Of a DNA stretch of 64,000 bases, positions 37,244 to 46,824 are shown in pieces. Origin of the DNA: Pirellulales bacterium (GTDB lineage: Bacteria; Planctomycetota; Planctomycetia; Pirellulales; JAEUIK01); assembly GCA_019636335.1 (NCBI GenBank), contig JAHBXR010000018.1, forward strand, positions 1-64,000. Reading direction: 5' to 3'. The notes under the pieces are model-generated. The model was not told where the DNA came from and made no database searches. It was given only the letters and a program-made list of their open reading frames with translations. Both the position numbers and the translations under genes were made by a program. Within the stretch, counting starts at the first letter, position 1. Each line of letters opens with the position of its first letter.

Positions 37244-37362
37244 CGCTTTTTTGTCCGGCTGTCAACCGTGCCCCCCGAGAATCCCTCCAAAATCTGATCT
37301 GTCGCCACGGACTCGACTTATGGTGAAAAAATCGACACGCAAACTTTTTCCTGACCAGACCG

Positions 37363-37390
37363 TTGACGCACTATTGATATCTGGTATCAT
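37363..37390 (+). promoter_or_regulatory. Candidate sigma70-type promoter
   Basis: TTGACG and TATCAT with a 16-base spacer match the consensus at 5 of 6 positions each, in an AT-rich stretch. It would drive the exported-protein operon starting at 37893, leaving a leader of about 490 bases. Confidence 0.6.
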
Positions 37391-37892
37391 TCCTTCCATC
37401 GAGTCACAAGGGGCTCGATTTCTCTGAGCAGGCGGAACGACGTTCAAAAGCTTTCGTACCGCCCGATTCGCTCGGCGAACAGCAAGCAGTCGACGCAATG
37501 TCGTGCGGGCCTGCCCCTGGCGGGCCGCACCACCTGTTACCCGGAGTTGGACAGCTAATGACGGATGAGCGTCGGGCGCCCGTTGCCCGACGGTCGTAGC
37601 ACGAGCGGATCGTCCTTTTTGGCCGCCGTGCCGCTGTCCACACCCGTGGTCGAACCGTTGGAATCTCGCGTCTCTCGCTAGCTAGTTCGCGCCAGGCATC
37701 ACCCCCGTTGACGGTGTATGCCCACCTCTACCGAGCCAGGGATTGGGGCCCTCTTTTGCCCCTCCTCCAAGCCAGGGAATCGCGCTGCTTGGGCGTTGCG
37801 CCCCCAAGCTCCATCGATCGCGTTCCGCGGAACCGATCGCTCCCGCGTCTGATAAACACGCTCGATTTCCCTCTGGTGTTTTGGAGTTTGCG
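37391..37892 (+). other. Long structured leader region with a relict ORF
   Basis: Three hairpins are visible early on: ATCGAG/CTCGAT (37398-37419), GGCGG-A-ACGA/TCGT-A-CCGCC (37431-37463) and a GC-rich one around 37502-37525. A tiny ORF starts at 37558 (MTDERRAPVARRS). After it, a +1-type frame reads SGSSFLAAVPLSTPVVEPLE then SRVSR, resembling the LEPLESR motif at the N-terminus of planctomycete surface proteins. It could be a degraded gene start, or a regulatory leader. Confidence 0.4.
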
Positions 37893-38882
37893 ATGAGCAA
37901 GTTTACTCTTGCAGTGCTGATTTTGGTGGTGGCTCTCGGGGCGCTACGTAGCGCTTCGGCCGATTCGATCACGATCAACGAATCGAACTCGACGTTGTTT
38001 GATCGCTGGATGTATCCCTTCAACGGAACGCCCGGCGAGCGTTTTCTCGCACCGGTGTTCGGAGCGATCGGCTCGTATCCCGATTTCGACAATCGCGATG
38101 GTCAGTTGATCATCGGTTTCGACACCTCATCGTTCGTGCCGACGGGACAGCCGCTGTCGAGTTACAACATTGCCTCGGTCAAGGTGCGCGTGACGCACTC
38201 GAGCGGGACATTCATTTACGATCCGACGTACGACTCGTACCTGACCTACTCGCCGGACGGCGTCGCGCCCGCCCCACAGGCCGACTCCGATCCCGGTCGT
38301 CCGATCGAGCTGCATGGCGTCGGTTTGCGCAATGGCTACACGAGCCTGGGCTTTGGCGGTGTCTCGCCCGGCCCCCCGGTCTTCGAACAGGGAGACATCT
38401 ACGGCAGCCCGCGCAGCGTGTTTCCGCTTGGATTCGGTGTTCCCAACGCTGAAGGGGACGTATCGAACAACGTGCAGTTTGGTTTCGAGAGCAATCCCTG
38501 GGCGATCGGTCAGGCGACGTCGGGCATTTTGCCGGGCCAGAGCGTGCTGTCGGGTACGTCCTCGAGTGCCGGCGAGACGTTCGAGTTTGATCTGGGTCTG
38601 ACGCCGCAAGTGTTGGCCTATTTGCAGAATGGTCTGGCGAACGGCGGGCTGTTCTTCGCGATCACATCGCTGCATTCCGCGGCGGAAATGGTGGGGGGTA
38701 CGAATCCCAACTTCTACACGAGCGATCATCCCTCTCTGTTCGCTTTGTCGCCCCAGGTGACAATCGAATTTGCCGAGGTGCCGGAGCCGACCACGTGGGC
38801 CCTGGGCCTGACGGGCTTTGGCTGCGTGGCCGCTTTCGGTTGGGTGCGACGTCGCCGTCAGAGCCAGCTTAGCGCCAACTAG
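37893..38882 (+). CDS. PEP-CTERM-anchored secreted protein
   Basis: 329 residues. It has a signal peptide (TLAVLILVVALGALRSASAD) and a C-terminal PEP-CTERM sorting signal: VPEPTTWALGLTGFG, a hydrophobic segment and RRRRQ. The middle is beta-rich with Gly, Ser and Pro and no catalytic motif. PEP-CTERM proteins are cut by an exosortase and stay at the cell surface or matrix. GGAG lies 8 bases before the ATG at 37893. It heads a four-gene operon; the DUF1559 gene starts 8 bases on. Confidence 0.9.
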   Translation: MSKFTLAVLILVVALGALRSASADSITINESNSTLFDRWMYPFNGTPGERFLAPVFGAIGSYPDFDNRDGQLIIGFDTSSFVPTGQPLSSYNIASVKVRVTHSSGTFIYDPTYDSYLTYSPDGVAPAPQADSDPGRPIELHGVGLRNGYTSLGFGGVSPGPPVFEQGDIYGSPRSVFPLGFGVPNAEGDVSNNVQFGFESNPWAIGQATSGILPGQSVLSGTSSSAGETFEFDLGLTPQVLAYLQNGLANGGLFFAITSLHSAAEMVGGTNPNFYTSDHPSLFALSPQVTIEFAEVPEPTTWALGLTGFGCVAAFGWVRRRRQSQLSAN

Positions 38883-38890
38883 GAATCGCC

Positions 38891-39880
38891 ATGAACTGCG
38901 GCAAGGATCGTCCGTTCGCGGTACGTCGCGCGCGCCCTGGCGTGCGTGGGGCGTGCGGCCTGCATGCGACAGGATTTACGCTAGTTGAACTGCTGGTCGT
39001 CATCGCAATCATCGGTATTCTGATCGCGCTGTTGCTGCCGGCGGTACAGGCAGCGCGCGAAGCGGGACGACGTTCGCAATGTGCGAACAACCTGCACCAG
39101 CTTGTGCTGGCGATGCACTTGCATGACGACTCCTACGGACGCTTGCCGTATGCGAACGAGCGTGGCCGTGGCGGGAGCGACAGTCCGTTTATTCATCTGC
39201 TGCCGTTCCTCGAGAACTCGACCTTGTCCGACGCTTACGATTTCGGCTGGAATCTTTCGCCCGAAGCGAAGGCCCAGAATGCAAGAATTACTTCGACGAG
39301 AGTTCCGGCGTATCTGTGTCCCTCGATGACGATTCTGCGCGATGTGCCCGATCCGGACTGTACGGCCGGTCAAGAGAGTGGTGCTCCTGGCAGCTACGCC
39401 GTCAACGTCGGGACTGAGAATCCGTTTCTGTCGGGCGCCGAGTCTGGGTTCAACGGGGCCTTTATCGTGGTCACGTTGACGCAGCAGAACCCCACGCCGT
39501 CGCGTAAGATCAGCGTGCGGGGCCATGAGATCCGGGACGGACTCTCGAACACGCTTCTCATCGGCGAGCTCGACTTTGGTTTGCGAAACCTGCAGATCGT
39601 CGATTGCATTCCGAAGTACGGCCAGCCGCGTGGCGGTCACACGTTCTGGTCGATCGGTTATGCCGGTTACAGTTGGGCCAGTACCTGCGGCATTTACAAC
39701 GCGGACTGGATGGTCACGACGAACTTCGAGCGTGCCACGTTCCGCAGCGACCATCGGGGGGGCTGCAACTTTGCCATGGCCGACGGGTCGGTCCGATTCA
39801 TCGCGGACTCAGTCAACGCGAATACACTCGACGCGTTGGCGACGCGGTCGGGACAGGAGATCATCGAAGATGATTTCTAA
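38891..39880 (+). CDS. DUF1559 protein with prepilin-type N-terminus
   Basis: 329 residues of the large planctomycete DUF1559 family (pseudopilin-like, often present in hundreds of copies). The prepilin cleavage motif is GFTLVELLVVIAIIGI with Glu at +5 of the cut, followed by LPAVQAAREAGRRSQCANNL. The C-terminal H-X9-DG pattern reads FRSDHRGGCNFAMADGSVRF. It is likely inserted in the membrane or a pseudopilus. The next gene overlaps it by 11 bases. Confidence 0.95.
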   Translation: MNCGKDRPFAVRRARPGVRGACGLHATGFTLVELLVVIAIIGILIALLLPAVQAAREAGRRSQCANNLHQLVLAMHLHDDSYGRLPYANERGRGGSDSPFIHLLPFLENSTLSDAYDFGWNLSPEAKAQNARITSTRVPAYLCPSMTILRDVPDPDCTAGQESGAPGSYAVNVGTENPFLSGAESGFNGAFIVVTLTQQNPTPSRKISVRGHEIRDGLSNTLLIGELDFGLRNLQIVDCIPKYGQPRGGHTFWSIGYAGYSWASTCGIYNADWMVTTNFERATFRSDHRGGCNFAMADGSVRFIADSVNANTLDALATRSGQEIIEDDF

Positions 39881-40346
39881 TTCCGCCAGGTCACGCGGTG
39901 ATGGTGTCCGGCCATGGCGCGCCGTGCGAACTTGGATTTGCTATCTCGGTCTGTTGAGCGTGTTGTTCGGCATTGCCGGTTGTGGTCCATCGGGTCCTCC
40001 CCGAGTTAGTGTCAGCGGCTCGGTGTCGCTCGATGGCAAGCCTTTAGATCACGCGTCGATCTTGTTTCGTCCTCAACGGGGGGTCTCGGGCCCGCAGGGA
40101 GGGGGCAAGATTGTTCAGGGGAGGTACGACATTCCCCATGATTTTGGCCCCGCTGTTGGTAAGCTCCGCGTGCAGATTTGGCCCGACAGTGAAGCGGGTG
40201 GGACCCCCAGCGATATTAAACAGACGGGGCCGCCGCCCAAGCCCGTTTCGCTTCCGCCGCGCTACAACAAAGCATCGACTCTTGCCGTCGAGACTACGCT
40301 CGACGGCCCAAATGTCTTCGACTTTGAATTGACTAGCGACAAATAG
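39870..40346 (+). CDS. Small lipoprotein, carboxypeptidase-regulatory-like
   Basis: 158 residues. The N-terminal hydrophobic segment ends in a lipobox (LSVLFGIAGCGPS), so it is exported and lipid-anchored. The rest (VSVSGSVSLDGKPLDHASIL, FRPQRGVSG...GRYDIP) is a beta-sandwich of the type common next to DUF1559 genes in planctomycetes. The start ATG at 39870 lies in the last codons of DUF1559, giving translational coupling. Confidence 0.85.
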   Translation: MISNSARSRGDGVRPWRAVRTWICYLGLLSVLFGIAGCGPSGPPRVSVSGSVSLDGKPLDHASILFRPQRGVSGPQGGGKIVQGRYDIPHDFGPAVGKLRVQIWPDSEAGGTPSDIKQTGPPPKPVSLPPRYNKASTLAVETTLDGPNVFDFELTSDK

Positions 40347-40400
40347 GTCGCGGCATGCATCCAGTTGGTCGCTAACCCTCGTTTTCTAAGGAGTTCGTAC

Positions 40401-41831
40401 ATGCGTCCTATTCTGTCGACGTCGGTCCTCGTGCTGGGCGCCGTCGTGGCCCTGTTCTCGTTGCGTCCTGCCCAGGCGCACTTCGTGTGGGCCTATGTGC
40501 CCGAGGGCTCCGCGAACGTGCAGATCTCGTTCGCCGAGGATCCTTCGCCCGGCACGGCGAATCTGATCGATCGCCTCAAGCCGACCCAGGCCTGGTTGCA
40601 CGTGCCCGGTCAGCCGGTCTCGGAGCTCAAGCTCCATGAGAACGTCGACCAGGCGGCCGAAACCGCCACGCTCGACGCCAGCGTTCCGCAGTCGGGCGCC
40701 TATGCCGTCGAGGTCTTCTGCCGCTACGGTGTGTTCGCCAAGACGGGCAAGCCGCTGTTGCTCGACTACTATGCCAAGCACCTGTCGGGCGATTGGACGC
40801 AGGCCAAGGAGTTGGCTCAGCCGTCGTCGCGTCTCGCGTTCGATGTCGTTCCCCGGTTGGCCGACGGCGGTATCACGTTGCAGGCCCTGTGGAAGGAAGC
40901 GCCGGCGGCCGGCGTCGAACTGACCCTCTGGAGTCCGAGCGGCGATGAACAGAAGCTCACGACCGACGAGCAGGGCCTGGCCAAGATCAAGCGTGCCGCG
41001 GCGGGGGAGTACCACCTGCTTGCCAAGCACGTCGACGAGAGCGCCCAGGGGGAACTTGACGGCAAGGCCTACAACGGCAATTGGAGCTTTGCGACGGTGA
41101 CCTTCCACGTGGCCGATACGACGACGGCGTCGACCGCTTCGACGACGAGCGAGTTGGCCGCCGCCACGGAAGCCAAGCCCGAGGAAAAGGACATCACGGC
41201 CTCCGAGCTACTGGCCCGCGCCCGTGCGGATCGCGCCCTGTGGCAAGATTTCCACGGCTTCACGGCTGACGTGAAGGTACACATCGACAACCAACTCGAG
41301 ACCGGCACGATCGAGATCGACGAGAACGGCAAGTCGAAGTTCGTCGGCATCGAGAAGAATCTGACGCCGCTGTTGCGCCAGCAACTCAGCTCGATGATCG
41401 CGCATCGTCTGCCCGACTCATCGATTGGCGACGAGGCCGACTACCAGGAAGAGAGTGGCCTGCACGTGCTGGGGCGCAAGCTCAAGCTGGCCGAAGAGTC
41501 GATGGGGAGCATCTACCGCATCCAGGACGACGTCGTTACGGAAGTGAACCGCGAGATGGGCAACCAGAAGTTCACCATCTCGATGCTCGACGTCGAGCAC
41601 AACGCCGAAGGCAAGTACCTGCCCAAGGTCTTCAACGTCAGCTTCTGGGACGCCAAGTCGGGCGATCTCGCCTCGTCGATGACCTACTACCACAAGTGGG
41701 AGCGCGTCGGGAAGTACGACCTGCCGGCGTTGTTCGTCCTGGTCTCGGCCGGCAAGGACAAACGCGAAGTGCTGAAGATCGAGATGTCGAACTTCCGCCT
41801 GACGGACGGCACGAAGGTGTCGTCGAAGTAG
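40401..41831 (+). CDS. Secreted protein with DUF4198-like and DUF3386 domains
   Basis: 476 residues with AAGGAG before the ATG at 40401. A signal peptide (LVLGAVVALFSLRPAQA) leads to an N-terminal region of about 30-250 that starts HFVWAYVPEG and holds DGGITLQALWKEAPAAGVEL, resembling DUF4198/carboxypeptidase-regulatory folds. Residues 275-470 match DUF3386 (ASELLARARADRALWQDFHG, GSIYRIQDDVVTEVNREMG, LPKVFNVSFWDAKSGDLASS). DUF3386 proteins are known mainly in cyanobacteria and planctomycetes and have no assigned function. It is last in its operon and is followed by a strong terminator. Confidence 0.85.
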   Translation: MRPILSTSVLVLGAVVALFSLRPAQAHFVWAYVPEGSANVQISFAEDPSPGTANLIDRLKPTQAWLHVPGQPVSELKLHENVDQAAETATLDASVPQSGAYAVEVFCRYGVFAKTGKPLLLDYYAKHLSGDWTQAKELAQPSSRLAFDVVPRLADGGITLQALWKEAPAAGVELTLWSPSGDEQKLTTDEQGLAKIKRAAAGEYHLLAKHVDESAQGELDGKAYNGNWSFATVTFHVADTTTASTASTTSELAAATEAKPEEKDITASELLARARADRALWQDFHGFTADVKVHIDNQLETGTIEIDENGKSKFVGIEKNLTPLLRQQLSSMIAHRLPDSSIGDEADYQEESGLHVLGRKLKLAEESMGSIYRIQDDVVTEVNREMGNQKFTISMLDVEHNAEGKYLPKVFNVSFWDAKSGDLASSMTYYHKWERVGKYDLPALFVLVSAGKDKREVLKIEMSNFRLTDGTKVSSK

Positions 41832-41879
41832 CGCACGCGCTGCTCATCACGCTCGGGCACGGCGCCGCCGTGCGAGAAC

Positions 41880-41904
41880 AGGCCGCAAGGATGCGGCCTT
41901 TTTT
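41880..41904 (+). terminator. Rho-independent terminator
   Basis: AGGCCGCA, loop AGGA, TGCGGCCT followed by TTTTT: a perfect 8-base stem with a T run, 49 bases after the stop of the DUF3386 gene. It ends the exported-protein operon. Confidence 0.9.
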
Positions 41905-42007
41905 CTTGCCGGGTGTGTTTTGAGTCTCGGAGCGGGGAGTTGTCTGCCGTCCCGGTCCTTTCTCTCGGTCGCAATGAGCCGCGTCAAAGAAGACCGTCAA
42001 ACGAAAC

Positions 42008-42037
42008 AAGGCTTCGCCGGTTCGCCGGCGAAGCCTT
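42008..42037 (-). terminator. Terminator hairpin after ilvC
   Basis: AAGGCTTCGCCGG, loop TTCG, CCGGCGAAGCCTT: a perfect 13-base stem. On the minus strand it is followed by TGTTTCGTTTG, so a modest T tract. It lies 53 bases past the ilvC stop. Confidence 0.8.
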
Positions 42038-42090
42038 GGGATTCGTGTGCTTCGGACTGGAGCGGGTCGAGCGGCTGCTCGTGCGATTGC

Positions 42091-43098
<1,008 letters not shown>

Positions 43099-43144
43099 GA
43101 AGGACTCCTGGCGCTGTGGCGCGCCGCCGTGGCAGGGTGAACGT

Positions 43145-43666
43145 TTAGTCTTTGCGATCGGCCGCGCCGGCGTTCTCGCGATCGCGACTCGTGCAGCGCA
43201 CCATGGCGATGCGACCGGTCCGCACGAGCTCGATGATTCCGTAGGGGCGCATCAGTTCGATGAAGGCCACGATTTTGCGTTCCTGGCCGGAGATCTCGAT
43301 CATCACGTCCTGCGGACCGACATCGACGATGCGGCCGCGGAAGATCTCCGTCAGCTCGCGGACTTCGGTCCGCTTGCCCCCCGGTGGGGCCTTGATGCGG
43401 ATCAGCATCAGATCGCGCTCGACGAAATCCTGCGAGCTGATGTCGTCTACCTCGACGACCGTGACGATCTTTTCGAGTTGCTTGCGGACCTGCTCGAGCG
43501 TGCTGTCGTCTCCGACCAGCACGAAGGTCATCCGCGAGATATCCGGGTTCTCGGTCTCGCCCACCGCGAGGCTATCGATGTTATAGCCGCGCGAGGCGAG
43601 CATGCCGGAGATGTGCGCGAGGACTCCGGGCACGTTTTGTACGAGCGCCGAGAGCAAGTGCCGCAT
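43145..43666 (-). CDS. ilvN: Acetolactate synthase small (regulatory) subunit
   Basis: 173 residues with an ACT domain at the start ([40 protein letters not shown]) and the C-terminal small-subunit domain ([34 protein letters not shown]). The ACT part binds valine for feedback control of the IlvB subunit. The size fits the long IlvH/IlvN type. It is upstream of ilvC in a likely ilvN-ilvC transcript. Confidence 0.96.
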   Translation of the reverse strand: MRHLLSALVQNVPGVLAHISGMLASRGYNIDSLAVGETENPDISRMTFVLVGDDSTLEQVRKQLEKIVTVVEVDDISSQDFVERDLMLIRIKAPPGGKRTEVRELTEIFRGRIVDVGPQDVMIEISGQERKIVAFIELMRPYGIIELVRTGRIAMVRCTSRDRENAGAADRKD

Positions 43667-43933
43667 GCCGCAACTCCGACGATCTAACTGACTGACCAGG
43701 GGGCAGAAAAAGTGAATCCACGATCATAGTCCCCTCGAGAGGAGCCAACAAGGGGCTGGGTATTGGGTTAGGTTCGTCCCGTCCCCGCCCGGTTTTACGC
43801 GCCGCCAGCCGTGCGACAGGATCGTGTCGATCAGATAGAATCGTGGAAGGCTCCGTTTTTCCACGCTATGCTGCTCCGAAGGACTTCCGTGGCGGTCGCG
43901 CCACGGACCTTTTCCCGCGATGGAGAGAGGGAC

Positions 43934-44251
43934 ATGAATCTACGACCTGGGTTCGCTGGCAGGCTGACCATCGCGGGCGTTTGTCTCGCCTGGCTGCATA
44001 TCGCTCCGGCGATGTCGCAGGGGGCTCCAAGCGCCCCGCGGACGGCAGGTTCAACGCTCGAATTCAGTTTGGACGGCGGATTGGGGAGCTCGACGCTCGC
44101 GGGCGAACCGGACTGCATCATGTGCTGTGCGGACTCAGCCCGGCCCGCGGGAGGGTGGCGTGCCCTGGGCAATTCCATCGCCACCGCAGGCACGGCGGCG
44201 GCCGGGTTGACCGTGGTGGGCTTGCTCATCAAACGCCGCCGCCGCGGATAA
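43934..44251 (+). CDS. Small exported protein with C-terminal membrane anchor
   Basis: 105 residues. The signal peptide (AGVCLAWLHIAPAMSQG) precedes a short region with the unusual Cys cluster PDCIMCCADS; a membrane segment (ATAGTAAAGLTVVGLLI) and a basic KRRRRG tail end the chain. No family recognised. It lies 7 bases before modA on the same strand and GAGAGGG is 5 bases before the ATG, so it is probably the first gene of the mod operon. A Cys-rich metal-handling role is only a guess. Confidence 0.7.
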   Translation: MNLRPGFAGRLTIAGVCLAWLHIAPAMSQGAPSAPRTAGSTLEFSLDGGLGSSTLAGEPDCIMCCADSARPAGGWRALGNSIATAGTAAAGLTVVGLLIKRRRRG

Positions 44252-44258
44252 TCGACTC

Positions 44259-45212
44259 ATGGGCCAATCCTCTCCCGAATGGCAGTCGTCGCGGCAGACG
44301 AATCAGGGCCTGCTGCTGGTGGTCGGTTCTCTCGTCGCCCTTGCCCTGTTGGGGTATCTCCTCTTCCGAGGCGCGACGACCGCGCCAGGTGCGAAGGGCA
44401 CGGCTCAGGAAACTCGCGAGAAGTCCGCGCGGGAGTCCGGCGCGAACGATCGGGAATCTCCGGCGCTCGATGCGGTCAGCCCACAGGACGCCACACCCCT
44501 GATGGTCTACTGCGCCGCGGGGGTGAAAGCTCCTGTCGAGGCGATCGCCAAGGCGTTCGAAGAAGAGCCCTTTGGCGTGCCCGTGCAATTGCAGTTCGGC
44601 GGTTCTGGCACCTTGCTCAGCAATTTGCAGGTGGCGCGACGCGGCGACCTCTTCATCGCCGCCGACAGCAGCTACACGGATCTGGCGCGCGAGCGGCAAC
44701 TTGTCGGCGAGACACTACCCCTGGCGCGACAAACCCCCGTCATCGCGGTGGCCAAGGGGAACCCGAAACAGATCGCTTCGATCGCAGACCTGACGCGCGA
44801 CGAGGTGCGTCTGGCGTTGGCCAATCCCGATGCGGCCTCGATCGGTCAATTGACGAAGAAGTTGCTCGAGGCGTCGGGGGAGTGGGACGCGGTTGCCGCG
44901 CACGCCAAGGTCTTCAAGCCGACGGTGTCGGACGTGGCGAACGATGTGATGCTGGGGGCCGTCGATGCGGCGATCGTCTGGGATGCGAACGTGCGACAGT
45001 TCTCCGACAAGCTCGACGCGGTCGAGGTACACGACTGGCAGCAGCATCCGCAAGACGTGACCGCGGGGGTACTGAGCTTTAGCGAACGTCCCGAGGCCGC
45101 CTTGCGTTTTGCGCGTTACATGCAGGACTCGGCCCTGGGTGGCAGGGAGTTCCTCTCTCGCGGCTATGGGCCCGTTGAAGCGGGCACACCAGCAGGGGCC
45201 GTGGCACCGTGA
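44259..45212 (+). CDS. modA: Molybdate-type ABC transporter substrate-binding protein (ModA)
   Basis: 317 residues. An N-terminal helix (LLLVVGSLVALALLGYLLF) with no lipobox suggests an uncleaved membrane anchor. The ModA core starts at about 80: LMVYCAAGVKAPVEAIAKAF, FGGSGTLLSNLQVARRGDLF, ANPDAASIGQLTKKLLE and GAVDAAIVWDANV. The FGGSGTL loop is a typical oxyanion-binding site. Molybdate or tungstate is the likely ligand; thiosulfate or sulfate cannot be ruled out by sequence. Confidence 0.9.
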   Translation: MGQSSPEWQSSRQTNQGLLLVVGSLVALALLGYLLFRGATTAPGAKGTAQETREKSARESGANDRESPALDAVSPQDATPLMVYCAAGVKAPVEAIAKAFEEEPFGVPVQLQFGGSGTLLSNLQVARRGDLFIAADSSYTDLARERQLVGETLPLARQTPVIAVAKGNPKQIASIADLTRDEVRLALANPDAASIGQLTKKLLEASGEWDAVAAHAKVFKPTVSDVANDVMLGAVDAAIVWDANVRQFSDKLDAVEVHDWQQHPQDVTAGVLSFSERPEAALRFARYMQDSALGGREFLSRGYGPVEAGTPAGAVAP

Positions 45213-46093
45213 ACGAGTCGGCCCATTCGCGAGACGCCCGAGCCGTGCATCGCGCAGGCTCGGACTTGCCGTTTTACCTGGCGTTCGGCGCGATCGGCGG
45301 CGCCTATGTGGCGTTGATCGTGGCGATGGTGGTCGCCGAAGCGACCTATACGACGCCGAACGCGATTCTTTCCGCGCTCCAGAGTCCCGAGGTGCGCTAT
45401 TCGATTCGCTTGAGCCTGATTTCGTGCGCCGTCACGACGTTGCTTTCGCTCTGGGTGGCGGTGCCCATTGGCTACTTCATGTCGCGCCACCCCTTCGTGG
45501 GACGCAGCCTGATCGATGCGGTGCTCGACATTCCAATCGTGCTTCCGCCCCTGGTGATCGGGCTGTGCCTGTTGATCCTGTTTCAGACGCCGTTGGGAGA
45601 CGTGCTCGAAGATCTCTCGCGCGCCGTGACCGGCACGCTCAGCCAGTGGTTTACCGGCCGCCGAGTCGAGATCGGGGTGACGTATGAAATCCCGAGCGTG
45701 ATTCTCGCGCAGTTCATGGTGGCTTGTGCCTTTGCCGTGCGGACGATGCGGGTCACGTTCGATCAGATCCATCCGCGTTGCGAGCAAGTGGCGCTGACAC
45801 TGGGTTGTAATCGTAGCCAGGCCTTCTGGCGGGTCGTCTTTCCGCAGGCACGACGGGGACTGCTGGCCGCCGGCACGCTGGCCTGGGCACGTTCGCTGGG
45901 GGAGTTCGGCCCGATCCTGGTCTTCGCCGGCGCCACGCGGATGAAAACCGAAGTGCTGCCGACCACCGTGTTCCTCGAACTGACCACCGGCAATATCGAA
46001 GGGGCCGTCGCGGCCTCGTTGATCATGGTGCTGGCCGCGGTCATCGTTTTGATCGTGGCGCGGATTTTCGGGCTGCGGCGGATCGGCATTTAA
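45209..46093 (+). CDS. modB: Molybdate-type ABC transporter permease (ModB)
   Basis: 294 residues with about six membrane helices and an EAA loop of ModB type (CEQVALTLGCNRSQAFWRVV then FPQARRG, followed by GTLAWARSLGEFGPILVF). A loop between helices (RAVTGTLSQWFTGRRVEIGV) is longer than in E. coli ModB, which has 229 residues. The start GTG overlaps the modA stop (GTGA), so the two are translationally coupled. Confidence 0.92.
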   Translation: MNESAHSRDARAVHRAGSDLPFYLAFGAIGGAYVALIVAMVVAEATYTTPNAILSALQSPEVRYSIRLSLISCAVTTLLSLWVAVPIGYFMSRHPFVGRSLIDAVLDIPIVLPPLVIGLCLLILFQTPLGDVLEDLSRAVTGTLSQWFTGRRVEIGVTYEIPSVILAQFMVACAFAVRTMRVTFDQIHPRCEQVALTLGCNRSQAFWRVVFPQARRGLLAAGTLAWARSLGEFGPILVFAGATRMKTEVLPTTVFLELTTGNIEGAVAASLIMVLAAVIVLIVARIFGLRRIGI

Positions 46094-46157
46094 AGTTCCC
46101 CTGCGTGGCGCGACCGCGCGCGTTCAACATTCCACCAACCGCTCGACACACCACGCG

Positions 46158-46820
46158 ATGATCGTCGTCGAAAAACTACACCTTCGAGTCGGCGAGTTCG
46201 AACTGCGCGAGCTCGACTTCGCCGTACCGCAGGGGGAGTACGCCGTCTGCATGGGGCGCACCGGCAGCGGCAAGACCACGCTCGTCGAAGCCCTTTGTGG
46301 ATTGAGGCCCATTGCTGCGGGCAGGATCCTGCTGCTGGGCGAGGATGTCACGCACCGCAAGCCGGCCGAACGCGGCATCGGCTATGTGCCACAAGATGGT
46401 GCGCTCTTCGACACGATGACCGTGGGAGATCATTTGGCCTTTTCGCTCGTCGTGCGGCGTTGGCGGCGTGCCGAGATCGACGCACGAGTCGCCGAACTCG
46501 CAAGCACGTTGGGAATCTCGCACCTGTTGGCTCGATTTCCGCCAGGGTTGAGCGGCGGAGAACGCCAACGCGTGGCACTAGGGCGGGCACTGGCCTTCCG
46601 GCCGGGCATCCTCTGTCTTGACGAGCCGCTGAGTGCCCTCGACGAACAGACGCGCGAGGAAATGCACCACCTGTTGAAATCGGTGCAGCGTCAGACGGGG
46701 GTGACCGCGCTCCACGTCACGCACAGCCGTGAGGAGACGACGGCGCTGGCGGATTGTGTCTTGCAGATCACGGCCGGTAAGTTGACGAGCTATACCCGCG
46801 CCGAATGGGAGTGTGACTGA
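46158..46820 (+). CDS. modC: ABC transporter ATP-binding protein (ModC)
   Basis: 220 residues: Walker A GRTGSGKTT, Q-loop GYVPQDGALFDTM, signature LSGGERQRVALGRALAF and Walker B GILCLDEPLSALDEQ, with the switch His in TALHVTHSREE. It lacks the C-terminal molybdate-sensing TOBE/mop domain of E. coli ModC (352 residues), so any regulation must lie elsewhere. It follows modB after 64 bases and closes the transporter operon. Confidence 0.92.
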   Translation: MIVVEKLHLRVGEFELRELDFAVPQGEYAVCMGRTGSGKTTLVEALCGLRPIAAGRILLLGEDVTHRKPAERGIGYVPQDGALFDTMTVGDHLAFSLVVRRWRRAEIDARVAELASTLGISHLLARFPPGLSGGERQRVALGRALAFRPGILCLDEPLSALDEQTREEMHHLLKSVQRQTGVTALHVTHSREETTALADCVLQITAGKLTSYTRAEWECD

Positions 46821-46824
46821 GGCG

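Noticed and set aside
37391-37560. Possible c-di-GMP or cobalamin riboswitch in the leader
   Set aside because: The conserved core sequences of either class are not present; only generic hairpins are seen, so no riboswitch is called.
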